A DNA stretch of 64,000 nucleotides from an uncultured Granulosicoccaceae bacterium (GCA_938007995.1 CALLLW010000002.1:1-64000); one strand, 5' to 3'; counted from the stretch's first letter, positions 1 through 8,800 are shown. Program-made: numbers and translations. Notes: a model not told the origin generated them from the letters alone.

Positions 1-140
1 GGGATTTTGGCCGGCTGTGCCGGCCATTCTGGAAATCACCAAAAAGTGATCATTTATTTCCAGAATGGGTGATCAAATTATTCCAGAATCACTGATCATT
101 TAATTCCAGAATCGGTGATCACTTTGCGCCAGAATACGCA
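1..140 (-). mobile_element. End of an IS21-like insertion element with multiple terminal repeats (continues left of the window)
   Basis: The heptamer GTGATCA (once CTGATCA) recurs at 46, 69, 92 and 115, exactly 23 bp apart. The block TTCCAGAAT recurs at 58, 81 and 104 with a diverged copy at 127, in the same 23-bp phase. Such multiple terminal repeats and a TG...CA end are typical of IS21-family elements (family knowledge). The likely outer tip is the CA at 139-140. The transposase-gene reading frame diverges from its family pattern at the same point, which supports a junction there. No istA or istB gene is in the window, so the family assignment rests on the repeats alone. Confidence 0.55.
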
Positions 141-864
141 ACTGTCTGAGATTGCCGGCAAACGGCATGAGTGACGCGGGCTGGAGAGTATCGTCAGATG
201 CAGCGTTTTGCATTTTCGCTTTATTCTTCCAGTAGTCGATGCGTAGTTTGATGCTGGTGTGGTCTGAATTCTCCGGCGTTGTAGCAATTGCAACGCGTAT
301 TGGATTGAGATCGACGTAGCACATTGCACTGAGCACGGCTTTTTCATCGAGCAAGGCTTGTGATTTGTATCTGGACTCCCAGAAGTGACCGGTGCATTCG
401 TCTTCCTTATTGGCCTGGCGAGCAGTGTTCTCGTTTAGCACTTTCATAAACCAACTGATGTCGAATAGTCTTGATCGCCAGGTATCTATCAATACATCGA
501 TCTGATTGAGTTCATGTGGTTCAAGGGATTCATCGTTGAGGAAACGATGAGAGACATCTTTGCCTTTAAAGAGTTGATGCCAACGTCTGACAATCTCTTT
601 TGCATCAGCGTTGTGAGCTTCTGCAGAATCGACATGGAGCACCACGTGGTAATGGTTGGACATTACAGCGAACGCTGCGACATCGATATAGAAGATAGAA
701 GCGAGCTTTAAAAGATCGTGCTCGATTTTGTGTCTTCGATGTTCGTAAGAACGGCCGGTGACTGAGTCTTCACCGCATAGAAATGCACGCCTGACGCAAC
801 GGGACACACAGTGATAGAAGGGCGTGGCTTCAAGAGCGATTTGAAGTTTACGTGGCTTGGGCAT
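100..864 (-). pseudogene. RAYT / IS200-like Y1 transposase, C-terminus truncated by the IS end
   Basis: The 254-residue product belongs to the Y1 HUH transposase group associated with REP repeats (TnpA_REP-like). The HUH pair is HYH at residues 71-73 in MSNHYHVVLH. The candidate catalytic tyrosine is Tyr183 in the YVDLNPIR block, and GHFWESRYKSQAL lies just before it. The frame is intact from ATG at 864 to about residue 241 (LMPFAGN), where this family normally continues with a further C-terminal segment as I recall it. Here the last dozen residues (about 242-254) are read from the IS terminal repeats and end in a TAA inside the element. The catalytic domain looks complete, so residual activity is possible, but the gene appears disrupted. 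Confidence 0.8.
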
Positions 865-943
865 GGGAAGTAACTTCTACAACAGACTACGACTCCAATA
901 TTGCCCCGAATGTGCAGATTACACTGAGAATTCTGTCTACTTT

Positions 944-1256
944 TTCTTTTGCAATGCCTGTCCTTATGCCTGATGTGCCTGTCCTGATTTTACGTTTGAT
1001 TTTCCGTTATGCCTGTCCTAATTTTATTGCCTGTCCTGATGCCCCTCGTTTTGCAATGCCTGTCCTGATTTTCTTTGCTATGCCTGTCCCTTATGCCTGG
1101 CATCTTTTGATGCCTGTCCTGATTTTCCCTTCTTTTCTTTTGCAATGCCTGTCCTTATGTCTGATGTGCCTGTCTTGATTTTCCGTTATGCCTGTCCTAA
1201 TTTTCTTGCCTGTCCTGATGCCCCTCGTTTTGCAATGCCTGTCCTGATTTTCTTCC
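944..1256. repeat. Array of GCCTGTCCT-based repeats upstream of the RAYT gene, arranged as two long tandem copies
   Basis: About twelve copies of GCCTGTCCT (some with one change) start near 956, 977, 1011, 1029, 1058, 1082, 1112, 1147, 1168, 1190, 1208 and 1237, usually followed by GATTTT or AATTTT. At a larger scale 945-1075 and 1135-1255 are two imperfect copies of one ~120-130 bp block with the same internal order. The array reads through in one frame as low-complexity peptide, which I take as a shadow and not a gene. It lies immediately upstream of the RAYT start, where repeats mobilised by such enzymes are often found; that link is inference. Confidence 0.75.
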
Positions 1257-1259
1257 TAT

Positions 1260-1697
1260 TTGACCGGGCGATCTGGCGTTGGCAAGTCATTGCTGCTCGA
1301 TCAGTGCTGTAATTCAGTAATCTCCGACAGAGTAATTTACGCGCTCAATCTTACGCCGATAACAATACGCCAGGCACTACTTAATCTGGTAGAGCAAGCT
1401 CATGATGAAGTCGGCTTAAAGTTATCGGCGAACACATTGCCGCCAACAGTCGCAACGAAAGCTCGTAGTGGTCGAAAACTGCGCTGGGATGATATACAAA
1501 AGCCTGTGAGCCGCCTAACTGTCGACGAATTACTCAAAACAATCATCCGCACAATAGAACCACATCGGTGCATCATTTTCGTAGACAGCCTCGAAGTACC
1601 ACCAACCTATTTCGATGCACTGGAGGAATTGGCACAACACGCTCAAATCATCGCCGCCATGGATAGCGATAACAGACGCAACCGTGCTGTAAGGTTC
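1260..1697 (+). pseudogene. Fragment of a P-loop (AAA-like) ATPase gene between repeat arrays
   Basis: An open frame encodes a Walker A (GRSGVGKS) at its very N-terminus and a Walker B-like CIIFVDSLE about 100 residues later. It then reads into repeat sequence after DSDNRRNRA. Nothing in frame precedes the Walker A except repeat DNA and a stop at 1245-1247, so the N-terminal part of the domain and everything after the sensor-1-like region are missing. The apparent TTG start at 1260 is probably accidental. The left array and the repeat copy at 1698-1785 share a ~60-bp block in direct orientation, so the fragment is bracketed by direct repeats. The original function is not recognisable beyond a nucleotide-binding ATPase. 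Confidence 0.6.
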
Positions 1698-1785
1698 GTC
1701 CTAATTTTCTTGCCTGTCTTGATGCCCCTTGTTTTGCAATGCATGTCCGGATTTTCTTTTGATGCCTTTCCTGATTTTCCTCTCA
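1698..1785. repeat. Third, decayed copy of the GCCTGTCCT array
   Basis: This stretch matches the end of the left array (about 1192-1255) in order: TCCTAATTTTCTTGCCTGTC, then GATGCCCC, then TTTTGCAATGC, then GATTTTC. It carries several substitutions. It lies directly after the ATPase fragment and in the same orientation as the left array. Confidence 0.65.
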
Positions 1786-1799
1786 GCACCCTTAACTAA

Positions 1800-2840
1800 T
1801 CAATGTAGAAGATAGATTCCCGTTAAAATAACAATTGCAATAAACATCGTTTCAACAAAAATCAGTGCGATAGCAGGGCCACCCACAGACATCACCTGTT
1901 TTAGATTGGTTCGCATACCTACTGCCGCAATGGCAGTGAGTAACAGCCATTGAGAGACACTGCTCAAGAGTTCAATGACAATTTGCGGGACTAGGTTGAG
2001 TGAGTTCAGGGTGGCGAGGATCAGAAATCCTAATATAAACACAGGCATGATCGGCGGAGCGGTAGTACCTTCTTCAATGGTGGCAAATCGGCGTACTACC
2101 AGTGCTCCGATAATCACAACAGGACCGAGCATAGCCACCCTGATAAGTTTGACCACCGTTGCGGCATCGCCTGCCTGATCAGAAACAGTAAAGCCCGCAC
2201 CGACAACCTGCGCCACATCGTGAATGGTCGCACCGAAGAAGACACCGGCCGCAAAATCGTCAAGCTGCAAAGCCTGGGTGAGTATCGGGTAGATAATCAT
2301 GGCGAGGGTAGATAGTACGGTTACTCCCATCACTGTAAAAGCCAGTCGTTCTTCCGAGCGTTCGTCCTTTGGCAGAATAGCGCTAATCGCCACAGCTGCT
2401 GAGGCACCACAGATTGCCACTGACCCTGCAGTCAGCAGGGCGAATCGCCATTTGTGGCCAAACCAGCGCGAGATCAGCAAGCCAAATACAATGGTTGCGA
2501 TCACGCTGCCGATGATCAGGCTAATCATTGGCACACCAAGCCCTGAAACCATGGCAACAGAGATGCGCACTCCCAATAGAGCGACGCCAACTCTTAGCAG
2601 AGTTCGGGCTGAGAATGCTACACCGGGTACTGTCTTGCCTTCCTCGCCTAAGAAGCCGAGTGCAATGCCCAGCAATAATGCCAGCAACATGGCTGGTGTC
2701 TGGTAGTGCTCTGATAAAAATCGAGCTGAAACCGCCACCACAATTGAAACCAGAATGCCCGGGAACAGTAGTTCGTATTCTGCTTTGAACCTTGCAATCA
2801 GGGTTTTGGACTTTGCTTTAATGCTGGTGTGGGGGTTCAA
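1800..2840 (-). CDS. yeiH: YeiH/YadS-family integral membrane protein (putative sulfate exporter family)
   Basis: The 346-residue product is a multi-span membrane protein of the UPF0324/YeiH family. Family-like features are the early hydrophobic segments with LLALLLGIALGF, the RVGVALLGVRIS stretch, the CGASAAVA motif near the middle, and the GATIHDVAQVVGAGF block. Length fits the family. The function is not firmly established; a role in sulfur-anion export is the usual annotation. It is a single gene, ending just after the repeat region, and its start at 2840 precedes a long stretch with no convincing gene. Confidence 0.85.
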   Translation of the reverse strand: MNPHTSIKAKSKTLIARFKAEYELLFPGILVSIVVAVSARFLSEHYQTPAMLLALLLGIALGFLGEEGKTVPGVAFSARTLLRVGVALLGVRISVAMVSGLGVPMISLIIGSVIATIVFGLLISRWFGHKWRFALLTAGSVAICGASAAVAISAILPKDERSEERLAFTVMGVTVLSTLAMIIYPILTQALQLDDFAAGVFFGATIHDVAQVVGAGFTVSDQAGDAATVVKLIRVAMLGPVVIIGALVVRRFATIEEGTTAPPIMPVFILGFLILATLNSLNLVPQIVIELLSSVSQWLLLTAIAAVGMRTNLKQVMSVGGPAIALIFVETMFIAIVILTGIYLLH

Positions 2841-3792
2841 TTCAGTTGCTTGCCAGGGTGAGTATTAGTGTCTGACGTTTCTGCGCCGGGTATTGACCTG
2901 AAACACAGATAAATACTGCCAGAAGTAAGGGTGATTTGCGTGGGCCACAAGTGGTTTTTTATAGGTTCATAAAGCATCACCACACAGCACCTGCACGACT
3001 GTGGAAGGCTGTGCAGGATGGCGAAAGCTGGATCTACATGGAACAGGTTGACGCTTTGGCTACAATTACTGATCAAAAAACCGGTGCGGCGGCGTTCCCG
3101 GGAGACATAATTTCGGTGGGTACTGGGGAAATTGGATGCGCTGTCATGTAATTATCTACAATCGCAACGGCCAGCGATGTCGCCGTTCGTCAACAGATAC
3201 GAACGGCAGCGTGGGTAGAAAGTATTGTCAAATGACAGTTCAGTGGGCAAACAAATGCATCAGGCAGCAGGAAATGAAGATGGCAACAGTCACTACAAAT
3301 TCTTTTCTGAACCTTGCGGGCGGTAATTTCAGTACTTCGGTTCTCACTGTTGTTCTGTGTTTTCGTTGCATATTGCCGCTCTGCGCTAAGCTGAAAATTA
3401 TCAGAATAATCTCGCGCTGCATGTGATCTACCACGAAGGCGTTATAAGCTCGACAAGCCGTCTTGGCTTGCCGATCAATCCCCCGCGTGCAACACGCTGG
3501 TGCGTATTACGATCCCTCCGCGTATATCCTGTTTTTATTATTGTTATGTATGACTTCCCTGTCGGAATTGTTAACGACTGAAACACAGTTTACTTAATGT
3601 TCGATGCGTCACGAATTTCGCGCATACACACCTATTCAGAAAAACTCCACCCAAACATAGTCAGCGCATGGTCTCCGAACAGGAAAGGCGCTGTGAAATC
3701 TGATGACTGTGGGAATGGACGTACACCAAATCAAGGGTTAATACTAAATATGAATTCTAACCTCCGGCGCATTAGGGCTGACTATTTATGAA
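2841..3792. other. Gene-poor stretch with no supported feature
   Basis: Several short open frames exist on both strands here, but none has a recognisable domain, a convincing ribosome site or protein-like composition. One frame around 2936-3151 could be gene debris. A short hairpin (CAAGCC / GGCTTG) lies near 3455-3475 with no T-run. With the decayed gene that follows, this suggests a region in decay. Confidence 0.4.
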
Positions 3793-4318
3793 ATGACGGG
3801 TATCTCTGAAGATGATTTTACCTTTTCCAACGACGCAGGGGATACGCTGTCCGGGTCCGTAACTCAGGACATTGCTGGAGAACGTTTTTTCTCAAATTCT
3901 GTAGTGAGGGAAGAAAGTGCCGTTGATTTCTGTGTAGTGGAGGCACAGCAGTATGTGACACCAGCTAAACCTTATGGTGCTGTCAGATTTACAAATGCAA
4001 CTAATGACTGATTGAGTAGAAAGTGAAGACACACTCGAACGTATCCAGGTTGACGGCGGTTACTGATTAAACAACAGTACCTTGTGGAAAGCTGAATTTG
4101 TGGATCAGGATGAAGAGGCCAATTCCGGCGGGCAAATCGGTGGAGGTTTTAGCGGGTTCACTACAGAGTTGTCTGTCAAATTCTAAAAAGGTCTGTTTAC
4201 AGCTACAGCGGATGTTATGGGAAGCTCCAGTGCATCGCTCGCAACTCATAACGGCGGCATTAAACCTGAGGCGGATAGCAAGCCTTTAAAGCTGCGTAGA
4301 ACAGACCTGAGCCAATGA
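3793..4318 (+). pseudogene. Decayed gene of unknown function (frameshift plus two in-frame stops)
   Basis: The frame starting at 3793 gives protein-like sequence (acidic, Gly/Ser/Thr-rich) to a stop at 4009-4011. Similar-looking sequence continues in the next frame from about 4016, interrupted by TGA at 4064-4066 and TAA at 4184-4186, and ends at TGA 4316-4318. The second part includes GGQIGGGFSGFTTELSVKF and, after the stop, GLFTATADVMGSSSASLATH. Composition suggests an exported or surface protein, but I recognise no family. Confidence is limited because the case rests on composition only. Confidence 0.35.
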
Positions 4319-4483
4319 CTGATCAATAGAAGCTGTTAAGCCCCAATGTAATGCAAATACCAGCATCTCGTTTTCTATGTGCAGGCATGTATCGCGGTAC
4401 AATCCGCACAAAACTGAGCCAAACCGCACATACACCCCATTCGACAGCGTTTCCTTTAATTTTTTCGTCTGCCGCGCAGACTC

Positions 4484-4903
4484 CTAGATTGGCTTTCGAC
4501 GTAGTACGCGCAGAACGGTGTTGCGCCCGGTGCGCAGAATCGGGTACAGCACGGTGGCTGCAGTACGGTGATGGAACATCCAGTAATTCAGCCGATTGAA
4601 CCAACCGCTGCGGGTGCTGAGCAGGGCGAGCACCTGCATGGCTTCAGCGCCGTAGTGGAATTGTCCTGCTACTACCACGACCATTCCCTGATTCAAATCG
4701 AATCCACGACTTTGGGTTTCTGCGACCAACGGGTCACTGCTGCGGGCGTCTACAAGGTTGACTGCGCCGGCACTCTTACGCAGGCGCAATAACTTTGTAT
4801 ATTGTTGGCAAAAAGGGCAGTCGCCGTCATACACTATTGACACTTCACGTGAAGCTGTTGTGTTTGTCTTGACGCTGTCAGTCAATGGCCGGGCCTTGCT
4901 CAC
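4484..4903 (-). CDS. DCC-family (DUF393) thiol-disulfide oxidoreductase-like protein
   Basis: A 139-residue protein with the defining motif YDGDCPFC near residues 25-32, giving the DxxCxxC-type active site of the DCC/DUF393 family. Later family features include an acidic DARSSDP stretch and LYPILRTGRN near the C-terminus. The start is GTG at 4903. It is head-to-head with the HTTM membrane protein (66 bp between starts). DCC and HTTM domains are often neighbours or fused in bacteria, so the two probably work together at the membrane in an uncharacterised redox or carboxylation-like process (inference). Confidence 0.8.
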   Translation of the reverse strand: MSKARPLTDSVKTNTTASREVSIVYDGDCPFCQQYTKLLRLRKSAGAVNLVDARSSDPLVAETQSRGFDLNQGMVVVVAGQFHYGAEAMQVLALLSTRSGWFNRLNYWMFHHRTAATVLYPILRTGRNTVLRVLRRKPI

Positions 4904-4969
4904 TGAATGGATTCACGGCTCTTACAGAACTCCGTGTGAAGATAATAGAATTTTCCCATTCGGGGCAAT

Positions 4970-6364
4970 ATGAACGCTTTTTTTCAGTCATTATTTAAGT
5001 CAGTTGATGCAAGCTCGATGGCGGTTTTTCGTATGGGCTTCGGTGCGCTGCTTGTGTTTAACAGCATCAACAATCTGGTGCTGTGCCCGACGTGTCGATA
5101 CCTTGAGCCGGATATGTTGTTCAAGTACCACTATTTTGAGTGGGTTGTGCCGTGGCCCGGGATCGGGTTGTGGGTACACTGGGGTATTATGACGCTTTGT
5201 GCGTTTGCAATCACCTTTGGTTATCGCTACCGGTTGGCGCTGGCTATTTTTACCGTTGGCTTTACCTACAATTTTCTGCTCGATGAAGCGCTGTACCTGA
5301 ATCACTATTATATGGTGATTCTGTTTTGTATTTTAATGCTGTTTATACCGGCGCATTGCAAATGGTCAATGGATGCGCGTCGGGACAGTCGTATTGCCTC
5401 GGCTACTGTGCCGCGCTGGACTATTGTGTTACTGCTGCTGCAGCTTGAGATCATTCTGATCTGGGCAGGGATTGTGAAGCTGAATCCGGATTGGCTCAAC
5501 CTTGAGCCGCTGCGAATGTGGATGCATGCGCTGCGCGATGATTACCCGCCGTTCTTTACCACACTGACTGGCAACGCCGGAATTGCACTGGGTGCTTATG
5601 GTTCCATTGCGCTGCATTTACTTGGTGCGCCTTTGTTGTTCTTCAGGTGGGCAAGGCCTTGGGTGCTGCTTGCCTACGGTGTGTTTCATTTGGTGAATCA
5701 TACGGTGTTTAATATTGGCATCTTTCCGTGGTTTACCTGGTTTGCGAGCTTTTTGTTTTTTCGACCGGACTGGCCGCTGAGGGTTAAGGAAAAGATATTT
5801 TCACGAAAAGGCACGTCTGAAGAGTCACGTGGTGCTTTGGTTGATGACTCGTTAACAGCAACAGCTTCCGGTGCTTTTGGGGTGACTGCAAAGCAAGTGT
5901 TTATTGTTACTGCCATGGCAACGTGGCTGTTGAGTCAAATACTAATCCCCACACGCAACTGGTTTATACCCGGCAATGTTGCCTGGACTGAAGACGGTCA
6001 CCGGTTCAGCTGGCGCATGAAACTGAGATCAAAGCGCGGTGTTGCGGTTTATACAGTAAGCAGTGGTGAACAAACCTGGCAGGTTGATCCAAAGACTTAC
6101 CTGAATGCCAAACAATATCGCAAGATGACATGTATCCCCGATATGGTCTGGCAGTTCGGTCAGTTTTTGCAGGCTGAGTGGCAGGAGAAAGGCTATAGCA
6201 GTGTCAGCGTTACTGTTGATTCGCGATGTTCTTTGAACGGGCGTGACTTTCAAACCTTTGTGAAACCCGATCTGGATTTAACCACTTTATCGCGTGATCA
6301 GTTGGCTGTTAACTGGCTGGAGCCGCTTGAAAAGCCATTGAAAGATCCGTTGTGGAAGTTGTAG
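4970..6364 (+). CDS. HTTM-domain membrane protein (vitamin K-dependent gamma-carboxylase-like)
   Basis: The 464-residue product has an N-terminal multi-span region (about residues 15-270) matching the HTTM family: an early FRMGFGALL helix, DEALYLNHYYMV near residue 105 containing the conserved N-H-Y-Y block, a helix with WAGIVKLNPDWL, and FHLVNHTVFNIGIFPW. A soluble region of about 190 residues follows after another helix (WLLSQILIP) and may face the periplasm. HTTM proteins are related to eukaryotic gamma-glutamyl carboxylase, but bacterial members are mostly uncharacterised. The start ATG at 4970 has GGGGC just upstream. The divergent partner is the DCC protein. Confidence 0.82.
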   Translation: MNAFFQSLFKSVDASSMAVFRMGFGALLVFNSINNLVLCPTCRYLEPDMLFKYHYFEWVVPWPGIGLWVHWGIMTLCAFAITFGYRYRLALAIFTVGFTYNFLLDEALYLNHYYMVILFCILMLFIPAHCKWSMDARRDSRIASATVPRWTIVLLLLQLEIILIWAGIVKLNPDWLNLEPLRMWMHALRDDYPPFFTTLTGNAGIALGAYGSIALHLLGAPLLFFRWARPWVLLAYGVFHLVNHTVFNIGIFPWFTWFASFLFFRPDWPLRVKEKIFSRKGTSEESRGALVDDSLTATASGAFGVTAKQVFIVTAMATWLLSQILIPTRNWFIPGNVAWTEDGHRFSWRMKLRSKRGVAVYTVSSGEQTWQVDPKTYLNAKQYRKMTCIPDMVWQFGQFLQAEWQEKGYSSVSVTVDSRCSLNGRDFQTFVKPDLDLTTLSRDQLAVNWLEPLEKPLKDPLWKL

Positions 6365-6524
6365 CTGATCGATCATCAGTGATGATATTGGTTGTATTAT
6401 CCACATAACGCACACTGCCGTGCTCTTGTTCAATAAACACATCGCATAGCCGTTTGTACTATTGTTCAGCGTTTACTGCTGTGCTCCACTGAGCGGTCCC
6501 ATAATCATTGCTCAGGAGGAGCGT

Positions 6525-7538
6525 ATGCGTAAGATAAGTGTTTTATGTGCCGGGGTTACTTTTACCACGTTTTCTTTTCTCGGTTTTGCAGCTGCTGAAG
6601 AACTGGATATCGTTGTTAAAAGTGCGCCGATTGTGCCTCACGGATTAATAGCTGGCCAACCGCTTGATGTGACTTTGAGCTTTGTTGATCTTGATCCACA
6701 AGTTCCGGGTATAGAACTTCGGCAGGGTGGTACAGCAACTATCTTTCTGCCGCCGGAGGTAACCAACCTTGGCTATCCGGTTGCGTCAGTTGGTAAGGCC
6801 GTGGGATGCGAGCCACCGGTACTAGGTAAATGCAGCTCCGGTGGTTTTCTGCATGGCTGGCCGCAGAGCCCGTTGTTGCCATTGCCTAATGTTGAGTACG
6901 ATGAGGCAGAACATGCGTTAACGCTAACGGCGACGGCAGATGCGCCGGAATACGATATTGATAACCCGGGTGCCAAGCTCATACACCTGTTCACGTTCGG
7001 CTTTCAAAACCCACAGGAGCCAGGTGATTACCCGATAAGGCTTGAGTTACAGCCAGATCCCGATAAGCCAGTCACACAGACGGGCAGTGCACTGTTGAAA
7101 GTGAGTGCCAGGCGAGAGGCGATGCTTGCAGTCGATAGCACGCAAGCGCCAAATATTAAGGGGCCGAAGTTTAAAAACACCATGTATCAGGCAGTAAAGG
7201 CTGGGGATACTTCCTACCCTATGTCAGTCAATATGTGGGATGCAGATCACCAGCCGATTGTTGGTGCACGTATCGAGATGCTTAGCGAAACGACTGGCAA
7301 TCTGATTGGTGCAGACGGTTCATCACTCGGTAGTGTGCTGGTAGACGTGCCTGATGGTGCGAAAGGCTTTTTACTGATGTCTGCATCATCGTTTGCAGCG
7401 AAAACAGGTTTGGCGGGATATCCGACCGGGCGTCTGGTGATGACTTTAAAAACAGCCAGAGGTGCACCGGGGGACTACCAGGTAACACTGGCGCTTAACA
7501 ATGGTGATCCGCTGGTGCATCGTATTACAGCAGAGTGA
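6525..7538 (+). CDS. Exported protein of unknown function
   Basis: A 337-residue product. I chose ATG 6525 because AGGAGGA lies at 6514-6520 and the next residues form a clean signal peptide (MRKISVLCAG... ending AAAEE); a longer frame reaches back to 6462 without these signals. The mature part is rich in beta-type sequence, with a Cys pair (GCEPPVLGKC) that may form a disulfide and later Ig-like phrases such as DADHQPIVGARIEML. No known family was recognised. It is probably periplasmic or secreted. It is followed by a good terminator, so it is likely monocistronic. Confidence 0.75.
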   Translation: MRKISVLCAGVTFTTFSFLGFAAAEELDIVVKSAPIVPHGLIAGQPLDVTLSFVDLDPQVPGIELRQGGTATIFLPPEVTNLGYPVASVGKAVGCEPPVLGKCSSGGFLHGWPQSPLLPLPNVEYDEAEHALTLTATADAPEYDIDNPGAKLIHLFTFGFQNPQEPGDYPIRLELQPDPDKPVTQTGSALLKVSARREAMLAVDSTQAPNIKGPKFKNTMYQAVKAGDTSYPMSVNMWDADHQPIVGARIEMLSETTGNLIGADGSSLGSVLVDVPDGAKGFLLMSASSFAAKTGLAGYPTGRLVMTLKTARGAPGDYQVTLALNNGDPLVHRITAE

Positions 7539-7576
7539 TAGCGCTGATGTCATTTTAAATTGGACTGGTGGTAAAT

Positions 7577-7611
7577 CGGGCTGGCGGTATGACCAGCCCG
7601 GTGATTTTTTT
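7577..7611 (+). terminator. Rho-independent terminator after the exported protein gene
   Basis: CGGGCTGG (7577-7584) pairs with CCAGCCCG (7593-7600) around an 8-base loop and is followed by a T-run at 7605-7611. Confidence 0.8.
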
Positions 7612-7636
7612 CGCTGTTAATTTGATATTTGGATGG

Positions 7637-7822
7637 TCACTAGTGGGCTGTGCGGGAAGTTCGGTAACTAACTTTTCACAGCCACAGTCGTCAGAGCAAG
7701 GCGAAGAAATGCAGGCATAGCAGGGCCTACGTCGAATCCATATTTTATCAATGATGGCAACGCAGCTATGGCGGCTGTGGCGAAGAAAAGTGTTACCGAA
7801 CTTTCCAAACAGCCCACTAGCT
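7637..7822. repeat. MITE-like element with long imperfect terminal inverted repeats
   Basis: The left arm (about 7640-7690: CTAGTGGGCTGTGC, GAAGTTCGGTAAC, AACTTTTCACAGCC) is the inverse of the right arm (about 7770-7820: GGCTGTGG, AAAAGTGTTACCGAAC, CAGCCCACTAG), with few mismatches. The arms are roughly 45-50 bp and the whole about 185 bp. The core contains AGCAAGGCGAAG and a GCAGGCATAGCAGGG stretch. No open frame of note lies inside. The right arm supplies the stop codon of the neighbouring hydrolase gene. Confidence 0.65.
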
Positions 7823-8800
7823 TGTCCAGACAGCGGGCTCTTTGTCTACCAGTACGGCTCTGATACCTTCAATAAAATCTGCATGGCGCACAGCTTGATC
7901 GGCTGCTTTCAGTTCCAGTTGCAGGCAGGTTTTCAGGTCTTTTCCCTTGGCGTTTTCAAGTAGATCGCGGGTCAGATTGATTGCATACGGTGACATACGC
8001 TGTATACGTTTGAGTAAATCAGCGGCGTCTGATTGCAGTGTTGTACCGTTAGTTTCATTGTTAGCGGCTTGTTCGAGGTTGCTTATCAGTTGTTCCTGAG
8101 TTTTCGCACTGAACCAGTGCCGCCTTGCTTCGAGCAGTTGCATGAATGCTGCGTCTTCAGGGGTTTCTGCCACTTCTGTCAGTGTAGACTGCAGTGCCTC
8201 TGCGCCGGATTGTTCAATGGCGTTTGTTAGTTTGGCCCAGTTTGAAGAGTGCACATAGTGTGTTGCCAGGCCTATGGTGACTGCCTGATGTGCTTTAACC
8301 GGCATACCGCTTATTGACATCCAGCTGGCGGCGTTATGTGAGAGCTGGTTCAAAAAGTACGTGCCGCCGACATCCGGAAAAAAGCCGATCGCTGTTTCCG
8401 GCATTGCCAGTAGTGAATTTTCGCAGACGACCATGGTTTGTCCGTGCACAGTAAGGCCGAGTCCGCCGCCCATGGCGATACCATTTACCAGAGAAATATA
8501 AGGTTTCGAGCATTCTGCGATATGTAAATTCAGTTTGTATTCCTGTTCAAAGAAAGTCTGTAATTCAGTCCATTTTTCATCAATGGCAAGCAGCCGGGTG
8601 GACTTCATATCGCCACCGGCACAAAACGCGCGTTCGCTGGCTGACCTGACCACGATAACGTCTACAGCCGGGTCATTTTCAAGTGAAATTAGTGCCTGAT
8701 GAATATCAGTGATCATCTGATGCGTGAGGGAGTTAAGTGCCTCGGGCCGGTCGAGAGTGATATAGCCGGCTTTTCCCTGGGTGTTTACTTTTATATGCAT
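7817..8800 (-). CDS. 3-hydroxyisobutyryl-CoA hydrolase-like protein (enoyl-CoA hydratase/isomerase superfamily)
   Basis: The 327-residue crotonase-fold enzyme has the HIBCH-type signatures: FCAGGDMKS near residue 60 (oxyanion hole), GIAMGGGLGLTVHG near residue 107, and MPETAIGFFPDVGGTYFL near residue 132, with the Glu and Asp expected of CoA-thioester hydrolases and not of plain hydratases. The likely reaction is hydrolysis of 3-hydroxyisobutyryl-CoA in valine breakdown, in the cytosol. It is somewhat shorter than typical members (about 340-360), and its stop codon lies within the arm of the MITE-like element, so the last residues may have been replaced. No other valine-pathway genes are nearby. 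Confidence 0.82.
   Translation of the reverse strand: MHIKVNTQGKAGYITLDRPEALNSLTHQMITDIHQALISLENDPAVDVIVVRSASERAFCAGGDMKSTRLLAIDEKWTELQTFFEQEYKLNLHIAECSKPYISLVNGIAMGGGLGLTVHGQTMVVCENSLLAMPETAIGFFPDVGGTYFLNQLSHNAASWMSISGMPVKAHQAVTIGLATHYVHSSNWAKLTNAIEQSGAEALQSTLTEVAETPEDAAFMQLLEARRHWFSAKTQEQLISNLEQAANNETNGTTLQSDAADLLKRIQRMSPYAINLTRDLLENAKGKDLKTCLQLELKAADQAVRHADFIEGIRAVLVDKEPAVWTS

Noticed and set aside
852..1178. A 108-residue open frame through the GCCTGTCCT array
   Set aside because: It is made of repeat-derived low-complexity peptide (AMPVLI-type repeats) with no ribosome site; the repeats explain it.
2936..3151. Open frame that might be a small gene upstream of the YeiH gene
   Set aside because: No domain, no ribosome site, TTG start; composition is not convincing.
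3440..3480. Possible integron attC site (GTTATAAGC with a CAAGCC/GGCTTG hairpin)
   Set aside because: The core does not match the GTTRRRY consensus and no paired RYYYAAC site was found.
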